Assembly: GCA_045652465.1 (NCBI GenBank)
Contig: JAZRUI010000010.1
Location: forward strand, 62,001-126,000
Direction: 5' to 3'
Source: SIG589 sp045652465
GTDB lineage: Bacteria; Bacillota; Clostridia; Oscillospirales; Acutalibacteraceae
DNA length: 64,000 bases
Every line of letters begins with the position of its first letter. The stretch's first letter is position 1. The translations under genes were made by a program, and so were the position numbers. Under the pieces are notes generated by a model. It did not search any database. It had not been told where the DNA came from and was given only the letters and a program-made list of their open reading frames with translations. Positions 24,891-33,180 of the stretch are shown in pieces.

Positions 24891-26528
24891 TTAATACATT
24901 CCGCCTGCGGCTGCTGCGGCGTTGGCTGCGGCTGCTGCGATTGCGGGGTCTTCCTTCTTATCGGTTACGAGCGACTCGGTTGTGAGCACCATGGATGCTA
25001 CCGAAGCGGCATTTTGAAGAGCCGAGCGGGTTACCTTGGTCGGGTCAACAATACCTGCGCTTAACATATCGGTGTATTCCTCGTTATAGGCATCAAAGCC
25101 GTAGTTTGTCTTGCCCGAGGTTAAAATCTTATCGATAATAACCGAGCCTTCAAGGCCTGCATTTGCGGCAATTTGGCGAACCGGTGCCTCGAGCGATTTG
25201 AGCACGATGCTAACGCCGGTTTTCTCATCGCCTGCGGTTTCATCAAGAAGGGCCTTAACTGCGGGAATGGCATTGATAAGAGCAACACCGCCGCCTGCAA
25301 CGATACCCTCTTCAACTGCTGCCTTGGTGGCGGCGAGAGCATCCTCGATGCGGAGCTTCTTTTCCTTCATTTCGATTTCGGTTGCAGCGCCAACCTTAAT
25401 AACGGCTACGCCGCCTGCGAGCTTGGCAAGACGCTCTTGCAGCTTCTCACGGTCGAAATCGGAGGTTGTTGTTTCGATTTGGTTGCGGATTTGTGCAACG
25501 CGAGCGGCAATTTCAGCCTTTTCGCCTGCGCCATCGATGATGATGGTGTTTTCCTTGCCGATTTTAACCTGACGGGCGGTTCCGAGCATATCGGGGGTTG
25601 CATTCTTAAGCTCAAGTCCGAGTTCCTCGGTGATAACCTGACCACCTGTTAAAATAGCGATATCCTGGAGCATTTCCTTTCTTCTATCGCCGAAGCCGGG
25701 AGCCTTAACGCCAACGCAGGTGAAGGTTCCGCGGAGCTTATTAACGATGATGGTCGAAAGAGCCTCGCCCTCGATATCCTCGGCAATAATAACAAGCTTT
25801 CTACCTGCCTGAACAAGTTGCTCGAGAAGGGGCAAAATCTCCTGAATATTAGAGATTTTCTTATCGGTTATAAGGATGAGCGGCTCATCGATGATAGCCT
25901 CCATCTTATCGGTATCGGTTGCCATATAGGGAGTGATATAACCGCGGTCAAACTGCATACCCTCAACAACCTCGGAATAGGTTTCGGCGGTTTTGGATTC
26001 CTCAACGGTTATAACGCCGTCAGCCGATACCTTTTCCATAGCCTCGGCAATAAGATTACCAATAACCTCATCGCCTGCCGAAATGGTTGCAACGCGGGCA
26101 ATATCAATGCTTCCGCTAACCTTTTGAGAGTTGGAAATAACGGTGTCAACAGCGGTTTTTACTGCGCGGCTGATACCCTTTTTAACAACCATCGGGTTTG
26201 CACCTGCGGCAACATTCTTCATGCCCTCGCAAATGAGAGCCTGAGCGAGAACGGTTGCGGTTGTTGTTCCGTCGCCTGCGGCATCGTTGGTCTTAACCGA
26301 AACTTCCTTAACAAGCTGAGCGCCCATATTCTCAAAGGGGTTATCAAGCTCGATTTCCTTTGCGATGGTAACGCCATCATTAGTGATGAGCGGTGCGCCG
26401 AATTTTTTATCTAAAACAACATTTCTACCCTTGGGTCCCAATGTTACCTTAACTGCGTTTGCAAGCTGGTCAACACCCGACTGAAGGGCTTTTCTGGCTT
26501 CTTCGCCAAAGATGATTTCTTTTGCCAT
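24891..26528 (-). CDS. groEL: Chaperonin GroEL (60 kDa)
   Basis: A 545-residue GroEL, the barrel chaperonin that encloses folding proteins with GroES in the cytoplasm. The equatorial ATP-binding VTLGPKGRNVVL and GDGTTTATVLAQAL are present, as are the apical-domain segment GYITPYMATD and the C-terminal EDPA motif followed by an Ala/Gly-rich tail with terminal GGMY. It lies 12 bp downstream of groES under the CIRCE operator, so it is expected to be heat-shock induced through HrcA. Confidence 0.99.
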   Translation of the reverse strand: MAKEIIFGEEARKALQSGVDQLANAVKVTLGPKGRNVVLDKKFGAPLITNDGVTIAKEIELDNPFENMGAQLVKEVSVKTNDAAGDGTTTATVLAQALICEGMKNVAAGANPMVVKKGISRAVKTAVDTVISNSQKVSGSIDIARVATISAGDEVIGNLIAEAMEKVSADGVITVEESKTAETYSEVVEGMQFDRGYITPYMATDTDKMEAIIDEPLILITDKKISNIQEILPLLEQLVQAGRKLVIIAEDIEGEALSTIIVNKLRGTFTCVGVKAPGFGDRRKEMLQDIAILTGGQVITEELGLELKNATPDMLGTARQVKIGKENTIIIDGAGEKAEIAARVAQIRNQIETTTSDFDREKLQERLAKLAGGVAVIKVGAATEIEMKEKKLRIEDALAATKAAVEEGIVAGGGVALINAIPAVKALLDETAGDEKTGVSIVLKSLEAPVRQIAANAGLEGSVIIDKILTSGKTNYGFDAYNEEYTDMLSAGIVDPTKVTRSALQNAASVASMVLTTESLVTDKKEDPAIAAAAANAAAAAGGMY

Positions 26529-26540
26529 CTATATTGCCTC

Positions 26541-26825
26541 CTATTCAACTATTGCCAAAATATCGGACTGGCGGATGATGCTGTATTCCTCGCCATCAAC
26601 CTTAACCTCGGTGCCCGAATATTTAGCGGTAAGCACCTTGTCGCCTACCTTAACATACATTTTAACCTCGTTGCCGTCAACGATTCCGCCGGGACCAACC
26701 GCAACGATTTCAGCGATTTGCGGTTTCTCCTGCGCAGCAGATGTTAGGATAAGGCCGCTTTTGGTGGTTTCTTCCGCCTTAACTGCCTTGGTAACAACTC
26801 TATCGGCTAAAGGTTTAATAGTCAT
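26541..26825 (-). CDS. groES: Co-chaperonin GroES (10 kDa)
   Basis: A 94-residue GroES, the lid of the GroEL chamber. The N-terminal MTIKPLADRVV, the mobile loop around EETTKSGLILTSAAQEKPQIAEIVAVGPG, and GDKVLTAKYSGTEVK are typical. An AGGAGG site precedes the ATG. It is first in the groESL operon, with CIRCE 38-64 bp upstream of the start. Confidence 0.98.
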   Translation of the reverse strand: MTIKPLADRVVTKAVKAEETTKSGLILTSAAQEKPQIAEIVAVGPGGIVDGNEVKMYVKVGDKVLTAKYSGTEVKVDGEEYSIIRQSDILAIVE

Positions 26826-26862
26826 AATAAATGCCTCCTATATAAAGTCTTTTATTCTTCAG

Positions 26863-26889
26863 TTAGCACTCTCTTTGTTCGAGTGCTAA
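26863..26889. promoter_or_regulatory. CIRCE operator (HrcA binding site)
   Basis: The sequence is TTAGCACTC, nine bases, GAGTGCTAA, exactly the CIRCE consensus. It lies between the -10 box and the groES start, so bound HrcA would block groESL transcription until heat shock. Confidence 0.97.
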
Positions 26890-26894
26890 TTTAT

Positions 26895-26923
26895 ATTCTA
26901 TAGACTGCTGCCTTAAAAATCAA
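26895..26923 (-). promoter_or_regulatory. Sigma-A-type promoter of groESL
   Basis: On the minus strand TTGATT and TAGAAT are spaced by 17 bp and sit directly upstream of the CIRCE element. Confidence 0.72.
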
Positions 26924-26997
26924 TAGGTTTTCTAAAATTTTCCTATAAATTTAAAAGTTTATTAACAGTTATGCCGTTTTGCGACAAAATGCGCGGT

Positions 26998-27927
26998 TTA
27001 AACGGTTGCCTCTTCGCGCTTAAAGCCCTCGCAAATGCCTCGCGGGAGGATAAATTTAACGCCGCCCTTTATGAGCTCAAAACGAACCTTTTGCTTGCGA
27101 ACAATCTCGCCATCGAGGTTAATGGGTTCATCGCGGAAGGCTTCAATCTCCATAACGCTGCAGCTGCCATGTCGGCACATGGGCAGGTTTTCATGCTTGC
27201 CCTGCTCATAGAGCTTTATGAATTTTAAAATCTTAAGCTTGGAGATTTTTTCAACCAAGAGCCATTCGAGTTTTCCATCCATCGGGTTGGCATTCGGGGC
27301 GCTTTTATAGCCGCCGCCATAAACGGGACCGTTGGCGCAAACCGCAAAAAGGCAATCGAAGGTTCCGATTTCCTCGCCATCGACCGTTACCTTTGCGCGT
27401 TGACCGATTTTGCCCAAAAGGGTTTTAACAACCGAAAGTTTATATGCCATACCGCCCGAAACAAACGGCCAGCGCTTAAAACGGCTCATACCGTCCGCAA
27501 CGACCGCATCCATACCGAGCGAGCAAATATTTATGCAATATGTATCATCGGCTTTGATAACATCCATAGGCACGGCCTCGCCCTCAACCTGCGCCGCGAT
27601 GTCGGCGAAGGGCTCGCGTTGGGCGAAGAATTTAAGAAAATCGTTTCCCGAGCCACAGGGTATAACGCCTAAATTAACATTGGGGTAACCATAGGCGCCG
27701 TTAAGCACCTCAAAAAAGGTTCCATCGCCGCCGCAGGCAAAGAAGTTAGCTTCCTCCCCTGTTTCGGCCTCGGCGCGAGCCTTTATTTTAGCATCTCCCA
27801 CCGATTCGGTTATTATAATCTTAACCTCATCGTTTTTTCCTTCGAAGTATTTTTCAATAAGGGGTTTGAGGGTTTCAGGGCCCTTGCCCTTACCTGCCGC
27901 GGGGTTAATGAAGAATACCTGTTTCAT
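26998..27927 (-). CDS. Diacylglycerol/sphingosine kinase-family lipid kinase (YegS/DagK-like)
   Basis: A 309-residue DAGK catalytic-domain protein. The N-terminal FINPAAGKGKG is followed by the nucleotide-binding GGDGTFFEVLNG and the IPCGSGNDFLKF block, in family order. The C-terminal half carries the conserved GPVYGGGYKSAPNANPMDGKL segment. Soluble DagK enzymes recycle diacylglycerol to phosphatidic acid at the membrane; here the exact lipid is inferred. It lies 16 bp after the RNA methyltransferase gene. No clear terminator is seen after it, although a weak hairpin is possible at its 3' end. Confidence 0.88.
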   Translation of the reverse strand: MKQVFFINPAAGKGKGPETLKPLIEKYFEGKNDEVKIIITESVGDAKIKARAEAETGEEANFFACGGDGTFFEVLNGAYGYPNVNLGVIPCGSGNDFLKFFAQREPFADIAAQVEGEAVPMDVIKADDTYCINICSLGMDAVVADGMSRFKRWPFVSGGMAYKLSVVKTLLGKIGQRAKVTVDGEEIGTFDCLFAVCANGPVYGGGYKSAPNANPMDGKLEWLLVEKISKLKILKFIKLYEQGKHENLPMCRHGSCSVMEIEAFRDEPINLDGEIVRKQKVRFELIKGGVKFILPRGICEGFKREEATV

Positions 27928-27943
27928 CCCTTTATACAGCCTT

Positions 27944-29065
27944 TCATCCTTTAAAATACATATAGAACTGGCATTTTATCATACCGTTATAGAGCTTGCG
28001 GCGCTTATCGGCAGGTCTGCCAAAATGCTTTTCAAACTCATCATGCGGACTGATGATGCCATATTTTTTGCCTGCCAACTGCGGCAAGCGTTCCCCTAAA
28101 GTCTTATAAAGTGCTTCCGCTTCTCTAATATCGAGCAAACGCTCGCCATAGGGCGGATTGGTTATTACCGAGCAGCGGTCATCGGGCAAAGCGAAATCCT
28201 TAACATCGGCGCAGGCCGCCTTGATATACTTTGCGACACCCGCTTTTTTAGCATTATGCAGCGTTAGCTCAACTGCATTCGGATCGATATCGTATCCCAC
28301 ACCCTCGAAATCGACATCCTTAAGCTTTAAATCGAGCGCTCTTGTTCGCTCCTCCTGCCAAACCGAACGCGGGATAAACGGAAAGCGTTCAGCCGCAAAA
28401 TAACGGCCAAGTCCCGGCGCGGTTTTGGTTGCCATAAGCGCCGCCTCGATAAGAATTGTTCCCGAGCCGCAAAACGGGTCATAAAGTTTCGTGTCGGGGA
28501 AGATTCTAATCAAATCGCACATCGATGCTGCGAGGGTTTCTTTAATCGGGGCATCGTTGGATGCGGGGCGGTAGCCACGCTTATGGAGGCCTTCTCCCGA
28601 AGTGTCAATCATTAAAGAAACCGTGTCTTTAAGGATTGAAAAACGGATTTTAAACTCGGGTCCCGTTTCGGAAAACCAGGAAACACCGTATTTAGCTTTT
28701 AGGCGCTCAACTATCGCCTTTTTAATTATCGATTGGCAATCGGGAATGCTGAAAAGCTTGGAATTCAAGCTCCAACCCGTTACGGGGAAGGCATCATCTT
28801 TGCCGATGAAATTCTCCCAAGGGAGAGCCTTTGTTGCCTCAAACAGGTCGTTAAATGTATCGGCTGAAAATTCGCCGACACGGATAAGAATTCGCTCGGC
28901 AAAACGGCTATAGAGGTTAGCGCGGGCAAGAATATTATAATCTCCCTCGAAATTAACCCTGCCGTTTTCGGCGGTTACATTTTCGATTCCCAGCCTTTTT
29001 AGTTCATCCGCCAATATGCCCTCGGTTCCAAACAGGCAAACGGCGGTTAGTTTTAATTTTTCCAT
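27944..29065 (-). CDS. THUMP-domain class I RNA methyltransferase (RlmL-N/YpsC-like)
   Basis: A 373-residue SAM-dependent methyltransferase. The N-terminal ~150 residues fit a THUMP-type RNA-binding domain (ELKRLGIENVTAENGRVNF at the start). The catalytic domain has the SAM loop YDPFCGSGTILIEAAL and the amino-group methylation motif NPPYGER. Relatives methylate guanine N2 in 23S rRNA (RlmL N-terminal activity), so 23S rRNA is the likely substrate, by inference. The ATG is preceded by GGAG. It is followed by the lipid kinase gene and preceded by a terminator. Confidence 0.88.
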   Translation of the reverse strand: MEKLKLTAVCLFGTEGILADELKRLGIENVTAENGRVNFEGDYNILARANLYSRFAERILIRVGEFSADTFNDLFEATKALPWENFIGKDDAFPVTGWSLNSKLFSIPDCQSIIKKAIVERLKAKYGVSWFSETGPEFKIRFSILKDTVSLMIDTSGEGLHKRGYRPASNDAPIKETLAASMCDLIRIFPDTKLYDPFCGSGTILIEAALMATKTAPGLGRYFAAERFPFIPRSVWQEERTRALDLKLKDVDFEGVGYDIDPNAVELTLHNAKKAGVAKYIKAACADVKDFALPDDRCSVITNPPYGERLLDIREAEALYKTLGERLPQLAGKKYGIISPHDEFEKHFGRPADKRRKLYNGMIKCQFYMYFKG

Positions 29066-29084
29066 ATTTCTCCTTCAAGAAAAA

Positions 29085-29108
29085 TGGCAGACAAATTTTT
29101 GCCTGCCA
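29085..29108 (-). terminator. Intrinsic terminator of the yabP-S1 cluster
   Basis: The stem TGGCAG-x-CAAA / TTTG-x-CTGCCA, with a G-U in minus-strand RNA, is followed by TTTTTC. It lies 14 bp after the S1-domain gene stop and before the methyltransferase gene. Confidence 0.85.
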
Positions 29109-29121
29109 TATATAACATTAT

Positions 29122-29550
29122 TTATCTGCCTGCACCGCGGCGGGGACGCCTTGTTTCATTGTTCTTGCGCTTTAAGTCGGAAAATTTATCGTCGCTTTGC
29201 TGCTTGAAACGGTTCATCATATCCTCGAAAGAACCGGTTTCCTCGCGTTTTGCGGTCCAAACAAAGGAGCTATCGGGCTTCGGAGGAGCCTTCGGCTTGC
29301 GCTCGGGACGAACATTCTCTTGAGCTCGCTTAATGCTGAGACTAACCTTTCCTTGGTCGCCTATGTTCAAAACCTTCATCTTAACGACATCGCCCTCTTT
29401 AACAAACTCGCGAATATCGTTTACATAGCTTTGAGCAACCTCAGAGATATGTACCATTCCTGTTTGATTTTCGCCAAGGTCAACAAACACACCAAAATTG
29501 GTTATACCCGTTACCTTGCCTTCTACGATTTCACCTACGGTTAGTTGCAT
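29122..29550 (-). CDS. S1-domain RNA-binding protein (YabR-like)
   Basis: A 142-residue protein with one N-terminal S1 domain (residues 3-75: VGEIVEGKVTGITNFGVFVDL and KVSLSIKRA) and a basic, Arg/Lys-rich disordered tail (RRPRRGAGR at the end). It matches the YabR/general-stress-protein-13 type that follows divIC in Firmicutes. Role: RNA binding, probably on the ribosome or polynucleotide phosphorylase; no enzymatic domain. AAGGAGG precedes the ATG. It is the last gene of the cluster with divIC-like, yabQ and yabP. Confidence 0.88.
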   Translation of the reverse strand: MQLTVGEIVEGKVTGITNFGVFVDLGENQTGMVHISEVAQSYVNDIREFVKEGDVVKMKVLNIGDQGKVSLSIKRAQENVRPERKPKAPPKPDSSFVWTAKREETGSFEDMMNRFKQQSDDKFSDLKRKNNETRRPRRGAGR

Positions 29551-29595
29551 AAGAAAAAATTTTCCTCCTTGAAATGTGCCCTAAAATAAAACCGG

Positions 29596-29877
29596 TTAAT
29601 TACCGGAAATATCAACGAAAATTTGTTCATCAGAATAAACAAAGCCAAGGCGCTCGCGAGCCGCTTTCTCAATAATATCGGCCTCGGTTCCGTTTTCCAG
29701 CAAATCCTTAAGTTCATCGATTTGCCTGCTGATGATATTCTTTTTTTCGATTTCATCCCTAAGCGCGCTGCGCTGCTTTATGTATTCGTGTTCAAGGTCG
29801 CCAAGTGAAAAAAGCAAATAAACACAAACAACAAGCAAAAGAGCACGGCGAAGGACGCTGTTTTTTCTTTTAGCCAT
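29596..29877 (-). CDS. DivIC/FtsL-type septum formation initiator
   Basis: A 93-residue bitopic protein with a basic start, a membrane helix at about 9-27, then a coiled coil (LRDEIEKKNIISRQIDELKDLLENG) and the typical AARERLGFVYSDEQIFVDI end. This is the DivIC/FtsB pattern: it bridges FtsL and DivIB/FtsQ at the division septum. The gene sits between yabQ and the S1-domain gene, as in Bacillus and clostridia. Confidence 0.9.
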   Translation of the reverse strand: MAKRKNSVLRRALLLVVCVYLLFSLGDLEHEYIKQRSALRDEIEKKNIISRQIDELKDLLENGTEADIIEKAARERLGFVYSDEQIFVDISGN

Positions 29878-29911
29878 AAAATCTTCCTTTATATAACGAG
29901 GCGCAAAGCGC

Positions 29912-30391
29912 CTACTTACCTATTATCTTATTAAGGAGATTATACACCATAGGTTTTATGTGTTTCAAGCCTTTTTTTACACAATTTTGCAACTTTTTAA
30001 AAACTTTTTTGAATTTATTGCTAAATTTTCCAAAATGCCGCAAAATTGCGCTGCGAATTTTCGAAATCAGGGCTAAAGCTGCGCCAAAAATGCGGCGCAA
30101 AAGTTTTATGAATTTTTTCGAGAGGCTTAAGCGCCATGCCCAAAAGCCTGCCGCTTCGGCAAAATATGCGAAGGCTCTCGGCTGGCCGTTGGTCCTGAAT
30201 ATAAAGAGCGTGAAGGTTGCGAGCGTTAAAAGCAAAAAATAGGCTAAATCCTCAATTATAACCGCCAAAACGCCGTGCCTTTTTAAAAGGCGCAGCGCTT
30301 TAAGAATATCATAAAAAAGGGCGGCCAAAAAACCTAATGCCGCAAAAAGCAAAAAGGATGCCGCTTGATGGCTGTTGCTTATTTCCCACAT
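29912..30391 (-). CDS. yabQ: Spore cortex protein YabQ
   Basis: A 159-residue membrane protein. Four hydrophobic segments fill the first ~80 residues (HQAASFLLFAALGFLAALFYD at the start), then a lysine-rich tail (FKKVFKKLQNCVKKGLK). YabQ is needed for spore cortex formation in Bacillus. The family is recognised by the opening HQAASFLLF and FYDILKALR motifs and by its position directly after yabP, with which it shares one base. The very basic, AT-rich tail looks less conserved. Confidence 0.88.
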   Translation of the reverse strand: MWEISNSHQAASFLLFAALGFLAALFYDILKALRLLKRHGVLAVIIEDLAYFLLLTLATFTLFIFRTNGQPRAFAYFAEAAGFWAWRLSLSKKFIKLLRRIFGAALALISKIRSAILRHFGKFSNKFKKVFKKLQNCVKKGLKHIKPMVYNLLNKIIGK

Positions 30392-30666
30392 TACCTAAAT
30401 ATACGCCCGAAAAGTGAGCCGCTTTTTTTGCCGTCGCCCGTATAGGCAAGCGCAACCACCCTGCCGTTCATTTGCATATCCCCCGTTTCGCGGTTGAATC
30501 CATCGATATGCAAGCCCTCTCCCTTTATGGTTAGCTCTCCCATTGTTGTTTCGATTATAACCAGTTCCTCGGAAAAACTATAAACATCGCAAACGCCGCC
30601 TAAAACCAGCTTTTTGCGCTCCTGCATTATCAGGTTATGAGAAACACTTACTTTTTCATCAGGCAT
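30391..30666 (-). CDS. yabP: Sporulation protein YabP
   Basis: A 91-residue YabP-family protein with the RKKLVLGGVCDVYSFSEELVIIET segment and the GELTIKGEGLHIDGFNRETGDMQMNGRVVALAY core. Involved in spore cortex or coat morphogenesis in Firmicutes. Its SD (GGGGG) forms the 3' arm of a 15-bp hairpin at 30674-30708, so translation and readthrough may be controlled. It is coupled to yabQ by one base and follows rqcP. Confidence 0.92.
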   Translation of the reverse strand: MPDEKVSVSHNLIMQERKKLVLGGVCDVYSFSEELVIIETTMGELTIKGEGLHIDGFNRETGDMQMNGRVVALAYTGDGKKSGSLFGRIFR

Positions 30667-30673
30667 AAAAAAT

Positions 30674-30708
30674 CCCCCTTACGCTTCATTTTATGAAGCA
30701 TAAGAGGG
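30674..30708 (-). promoter_or_regulatory. 15-bp hairpin sequestering the yabP ribosome-binding site
   Basis: CCCCCTTACGCTTCA / TGAAGCATAAGAGGG with a 5-nt loop pairs at all 15 positions in minus-strand RNA (two G-U pairs). ATTTTTT and the yabP ATG follow immediately. It is both a terminator-shaped structure and a mask over the GGGGG SD, placed between rqcP and yabP. Confidence 0.75.
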
Positions 30709-30713
30709 TTCTA

Positions 30714-30956
30714 TTACTCTATAACGCGATACATTCCCGCGGCATCATCCTTGCGGACGGTTTCAACAACCTCCAAGACCTCAACCTTAACGGTTCGACC
30801 CGCAAAGGCTATTTCCAAAACATCGCCGTTTTTAACATCATAAGATGCACGGGCAACCTTTCCGTTAACCGAAACTCTACCCGCATCGCACGCCTCGTTT
30901 GCAACGGTTCGACGCTTGATAAGGCGGGAAACTTTAAGATATTTGTCAAGTCTCAT
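30714..30956 (-). CDS. rqcP: S4-domain RNA-binding protein RqcP (YabO/Hsp15-like)
   Basis: An 80-residue S4 RNA-binding protein: MRLDKYLKVSRLIKRRTVANEACDAGRVSVNG is the complete S4 motif. RqcP binds stalled 50S subunits and assists RqcH in alanine tailing during ribosome quality control. It lies between hup and yabP, the standard Firmicutes order. GAGGAG precedes the ATG. Transcription from the hup promoter would have to pass a terminator at 30976-31002. Confidence 0.92.
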   Translation of the reverse strand: MRLDKYLKVSRLIKRRTVANEACDAGRVSVNGKVARASYDVKNGDVLEIAFAGRTVKVEVLEVVETVRKDDAAGMYRVIE

Positions 30957-30975
30957 TACTTGCTCCTCACAAAAA

Positions 30976-31002
30976 CAAAGACCGCCTATCAGGCGGCCTT
31001 TG
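30976..31002 (-). terminator. Intrinsic terminator of hup
   Basis: The stem CAAAG-x-CCGCC / GGCGG-x-CTTTG, with a minus-strand tail TTTGTTTTTG, starts 16 bp after the hup stop and ends 20 bp before the rqcP ATG. Partial readthrough into rqcP is likely. Confidence 0.82.
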
Positions 31003-31017
31003 CGAATGTAAATTTAA

Positions 31018-31293
31018 TTACTTTGCAACAGCATCCTTGAAAGCCTTGCCTGCCTTGAAAACAGGAGCCTTAGAAGCTGCGATTTTGATGGTAGCCTTGG
31101 TCTGGGGATTTACGCCGGTGCGAGCTGCACGGGTGCGAACTTCGAAAGTACCGAAGCCAACGAGAGCAACCTTATCGCCCTTCTTGAGAGCGCCTTCAAC
31201 GGTGTCAACAAATGCTGCTACTGCTGCATCTGCATCCTTCTTGGAAAGACCTGCCTTCTCGGCAATTGCTGCAACTAATTCTGTTTTGTTCAT
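31018..31293 (-). CDS. hup: HU-type nucleoid DNA-binding protein
   Basis: A 91-residue HU homodimeric DNA-bending protein. It has MNKTELVAAIAEKAGLSKKDA, the GFGTFEVR segment, and the flexible-arm AARTGVNPQTKATIKI block. The C-terminal AFKDAVAK completes the family pattern. An AGGTTA-type site and an extended leader from a promoter at 31383-31411 precede the ATG. It is terminated on its own before rqcP. Confidence 0.97.
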   Translation of the reverse strand: MNKTELVAAIAEKAGLSKKDADAAVAAFVDTVEGALKKGDKVALVGFGTFEVRTRAARTGVNPQTKATIKIAASKAPVFKAGKAFKDAVAK

Positions 31294-31382
31294 TATAAAT
31301 AACCTCCAAAAAATAATGTGACCTTTCGGCCAAAATTAGCATTGTCCGTGACAAAAGGACAAGCCTTAAATCACTTGTATTA

Positions 31383-31411
31383 AATTTAACACAAAATTTC
31401 CAAAAAATCAA
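31383..31411 (-). promoter_or_regulatory. Sigma-A-type promoter for hup
   Basis: On the minus strand TTGATT and TAAATT are spaced by 17 bp, about 90 bp upstream of the hup ATG. The remainder of the 187-bp gap holds no gene I can support. Confidence 0.5.
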
Positions 31412-31480
31412 GAGAAAATATTGTTAAAGTGGCCCTTTTAGGCGCAAAATGTGCAAAAAAATTGTAAATTTGGTACAAAA

Positions 31481-33169
31481 TCATCCAACAAGATGCAATT
31501 TTTTAAAGAGGCGGAGCAGTTTCTCGCCCTTGGGCAGCGCAAGCACATCGTCCGCAGTAAATGTACGAAGTGCGAAAAGCGCAATAAAATAGGTTATTCC
31601 GGCTGCGCCGATTGCTGCAACCGTATATAAACTGCCAACTCCCACGCTGCAAACAGCATAGGCTGCCGCACCGCAAAGTAGGCCCGAGATGAGCGGCTTA
31701 ATAAGGTCGGCAAAGATTTTGGGCATAACGCCTGTATGCTTTATAAGGCAAATAAAGTTGGCGGCAAAAATGAAGACAAAGCTGCAAAGAGTGCCGATAG
31801 GTGCGCCCAAAATATTGATGGTTGGAATGCCAACGAGGACATAGTTAACTATTATTTTTATAGCCGCGCCGATAGCGATATTGCGAACGGGAAGCATTTG
31901 CTTGCCGATTGCTTGAAGGATACTGGTCATGGGAGCCGAAAGACCCGCAAAAACTGCCGCTACGCCGAATATGGCAAGCATAGGTCCGCCGATTTCTATC
32001 GATGCGACATCGCCATAAAGCATAGTCATTATCTGGGTTGAGAGCACCGCCATACCGATACCTGCGGGAATGGCAATAATCGCGGTTAGCTTTATAACCG
32101 AGTCAACGCTCTTGCGAACCTCTTTTTTGTTCTCTCGGTCGGTTGCCCAAACCGATGCCAAAAGCGGCAGCGCGCTTACGCCCAAGACCGAAGCGATGGT
32201 TGGGATAAGGTTATAAATCGTGAACGCCTGGCTGCGAACGCCAAAGAGGAAATTCGGGATTTTGGCATCCGAAAGGTCGCCCGCAATCGAATGAAGATTA
32301 TAATCCTCAATCGCGCCTGCATACATCGACTTTAAGGTGTCAAGCGAGGTATCGAGCAGGTTGCCGATTTGCCATTTAACCATAAATACATCGATAAAGC
32401 TGGCAACATTTGTTGCAAGAGAGGTTAGCACAACGGGAATTGCGATTGCCGCTAATGCGCGAAGGATTACCTTTTGGGATTCGGGTTCGGGAGAAGCCGC
32501 GAGTTCCTCATCGGTTATACCATCGCCGCGGATTTTATGGCGCAGCGCCAAGAACGATGCGCTGAGCGCAGTTCCTATTGTTACGCCCATTATGGCGCCT
32601 GCCGCCGCATAATCGACATTCTTGGTTGATTCGAGAATGATATATGCCGCGGTGAAGCCAATAAGCAGTTTGCTTGCCGCTTCGATAATATCCGAAATAG
32701 CGGTCGGATACATATTGCGCATACCCTCATAATATCCGCGATAAATGGAAGAAATGCAGCAGAAAAGAAGCGAAGGCGCAATCATCAAAACGCTATAGAT
32801 TGATTTGCCCGAGGGGTCGGTTGCCGAAACAAAGGTGAAGGAAAAGGCAACCATCGCGATAAAGCCGATAATTCCCGTTACAAGGAAGGCTTTTTTAGCG
32901 AGGCTCATAACCGCTTTGGCATCGCGAAAACGCTTTTGAGCCACATTCTCGGCCACCATACGCGAAATTGCGATAGGAAGGCCCGCCATAGCAAGACCGT
33001 ATATCGGGGTGAAGAGTTCATAAGCCGATGAGAAGGAGCCCATACCATCGGTTGTTAAGAGATTTGCGAGCGGGATTTTGAAAATCGCGCCGATTATTTT
33101 AGAAATGGCGGTTGAAATTATAAGTATCAACGCGCCGTATTCAAAGCTTTGTTGTTTTCTTTTAGCCAT
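31481..33169 (-). CDS. SpoVB-like MOP-family lipid II/oligosaccharide flippase
   Basis: A 562-residue integral membrane protein with about fourteen hydrophobic helices. The opening KIIGAIFKIPLANLLTTDGMG and YGLAMAGLPIAISRMVAE are the SpoVB/MurJ-like signature of the multidrug/oligosaccharidyl-lipid/polysaccharide flippase superfamily. SpoVB proteins serve spore cortex peptidoglycan synthesis in Bacillus. The position just upstream of hup-rqcP-yabP supports a spore-related role. It is last in the recJ operon, 11 bp after the nucleosidase gene. No clear terminator is seen. Confidence 0.87.
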   Translation of the reverse strand: MAKRKQQSFEYGALILIISTAISKIIGAIFKIPLANLLTTDGMGSFSSAYELFTPIYGLAMAGLPIAISRMVAENVAQKRFRDAKAVMSLAKKAFLVTGIIGFIAMVAFSFTFVSATDPSGKSIYSVLMIAPSLLFCCISSIYRGYYEGMRNMYPTAISDIIEAASKLLIGFTAAYIILESTKNVDYAAAGAIMGVTIGTALSASFLALRHKIRGDGITDEELAASPEPESQKVILRALAAIAIPVVLTSLATNVASFIDVFMVKWQIGNLLDTSLDTLKSMYAGAIEDYNLHSIAGDLSDAKIPNFLFGVRSQAFTIYNLIPTIASVLGVSALPLLASVWATDRENKKEVRKSVDSVIKLTAIIAIPAGIGMAVLSTQIMTMLYGDVASIEIGGPMLAIFGVAAVFAGLSAPMTSILQAIGKQMLPVRNIAIGAAIKIIVNYVLVGIPTINILGAPIGTLCSFVFIFAANFICLIKHTGVMPKIFADLIKPLISGLLCGAAAYAVCSVGVGSLYTVAAIGAAGITYFIALFALRTFTADDVLALPKGEKLLRLFKKLHLVG

Positions 33170-33180
33170 TTTTATCTACC

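Noticed and set aside
26930..26998. Terminator after the lipid kinase gene
   Set aside because: CCGTTT and AAACGG can pair across a long loop but the stem is weak and the tail is not a clean T-run.
30957..31018. Riboswitch or tRNA in short gaps
   Set aside because: All gaps are under 300 bases and hold only promoters, terminators and SDs. I saw no T-box, cloverleaf or conserved riboswitch core.
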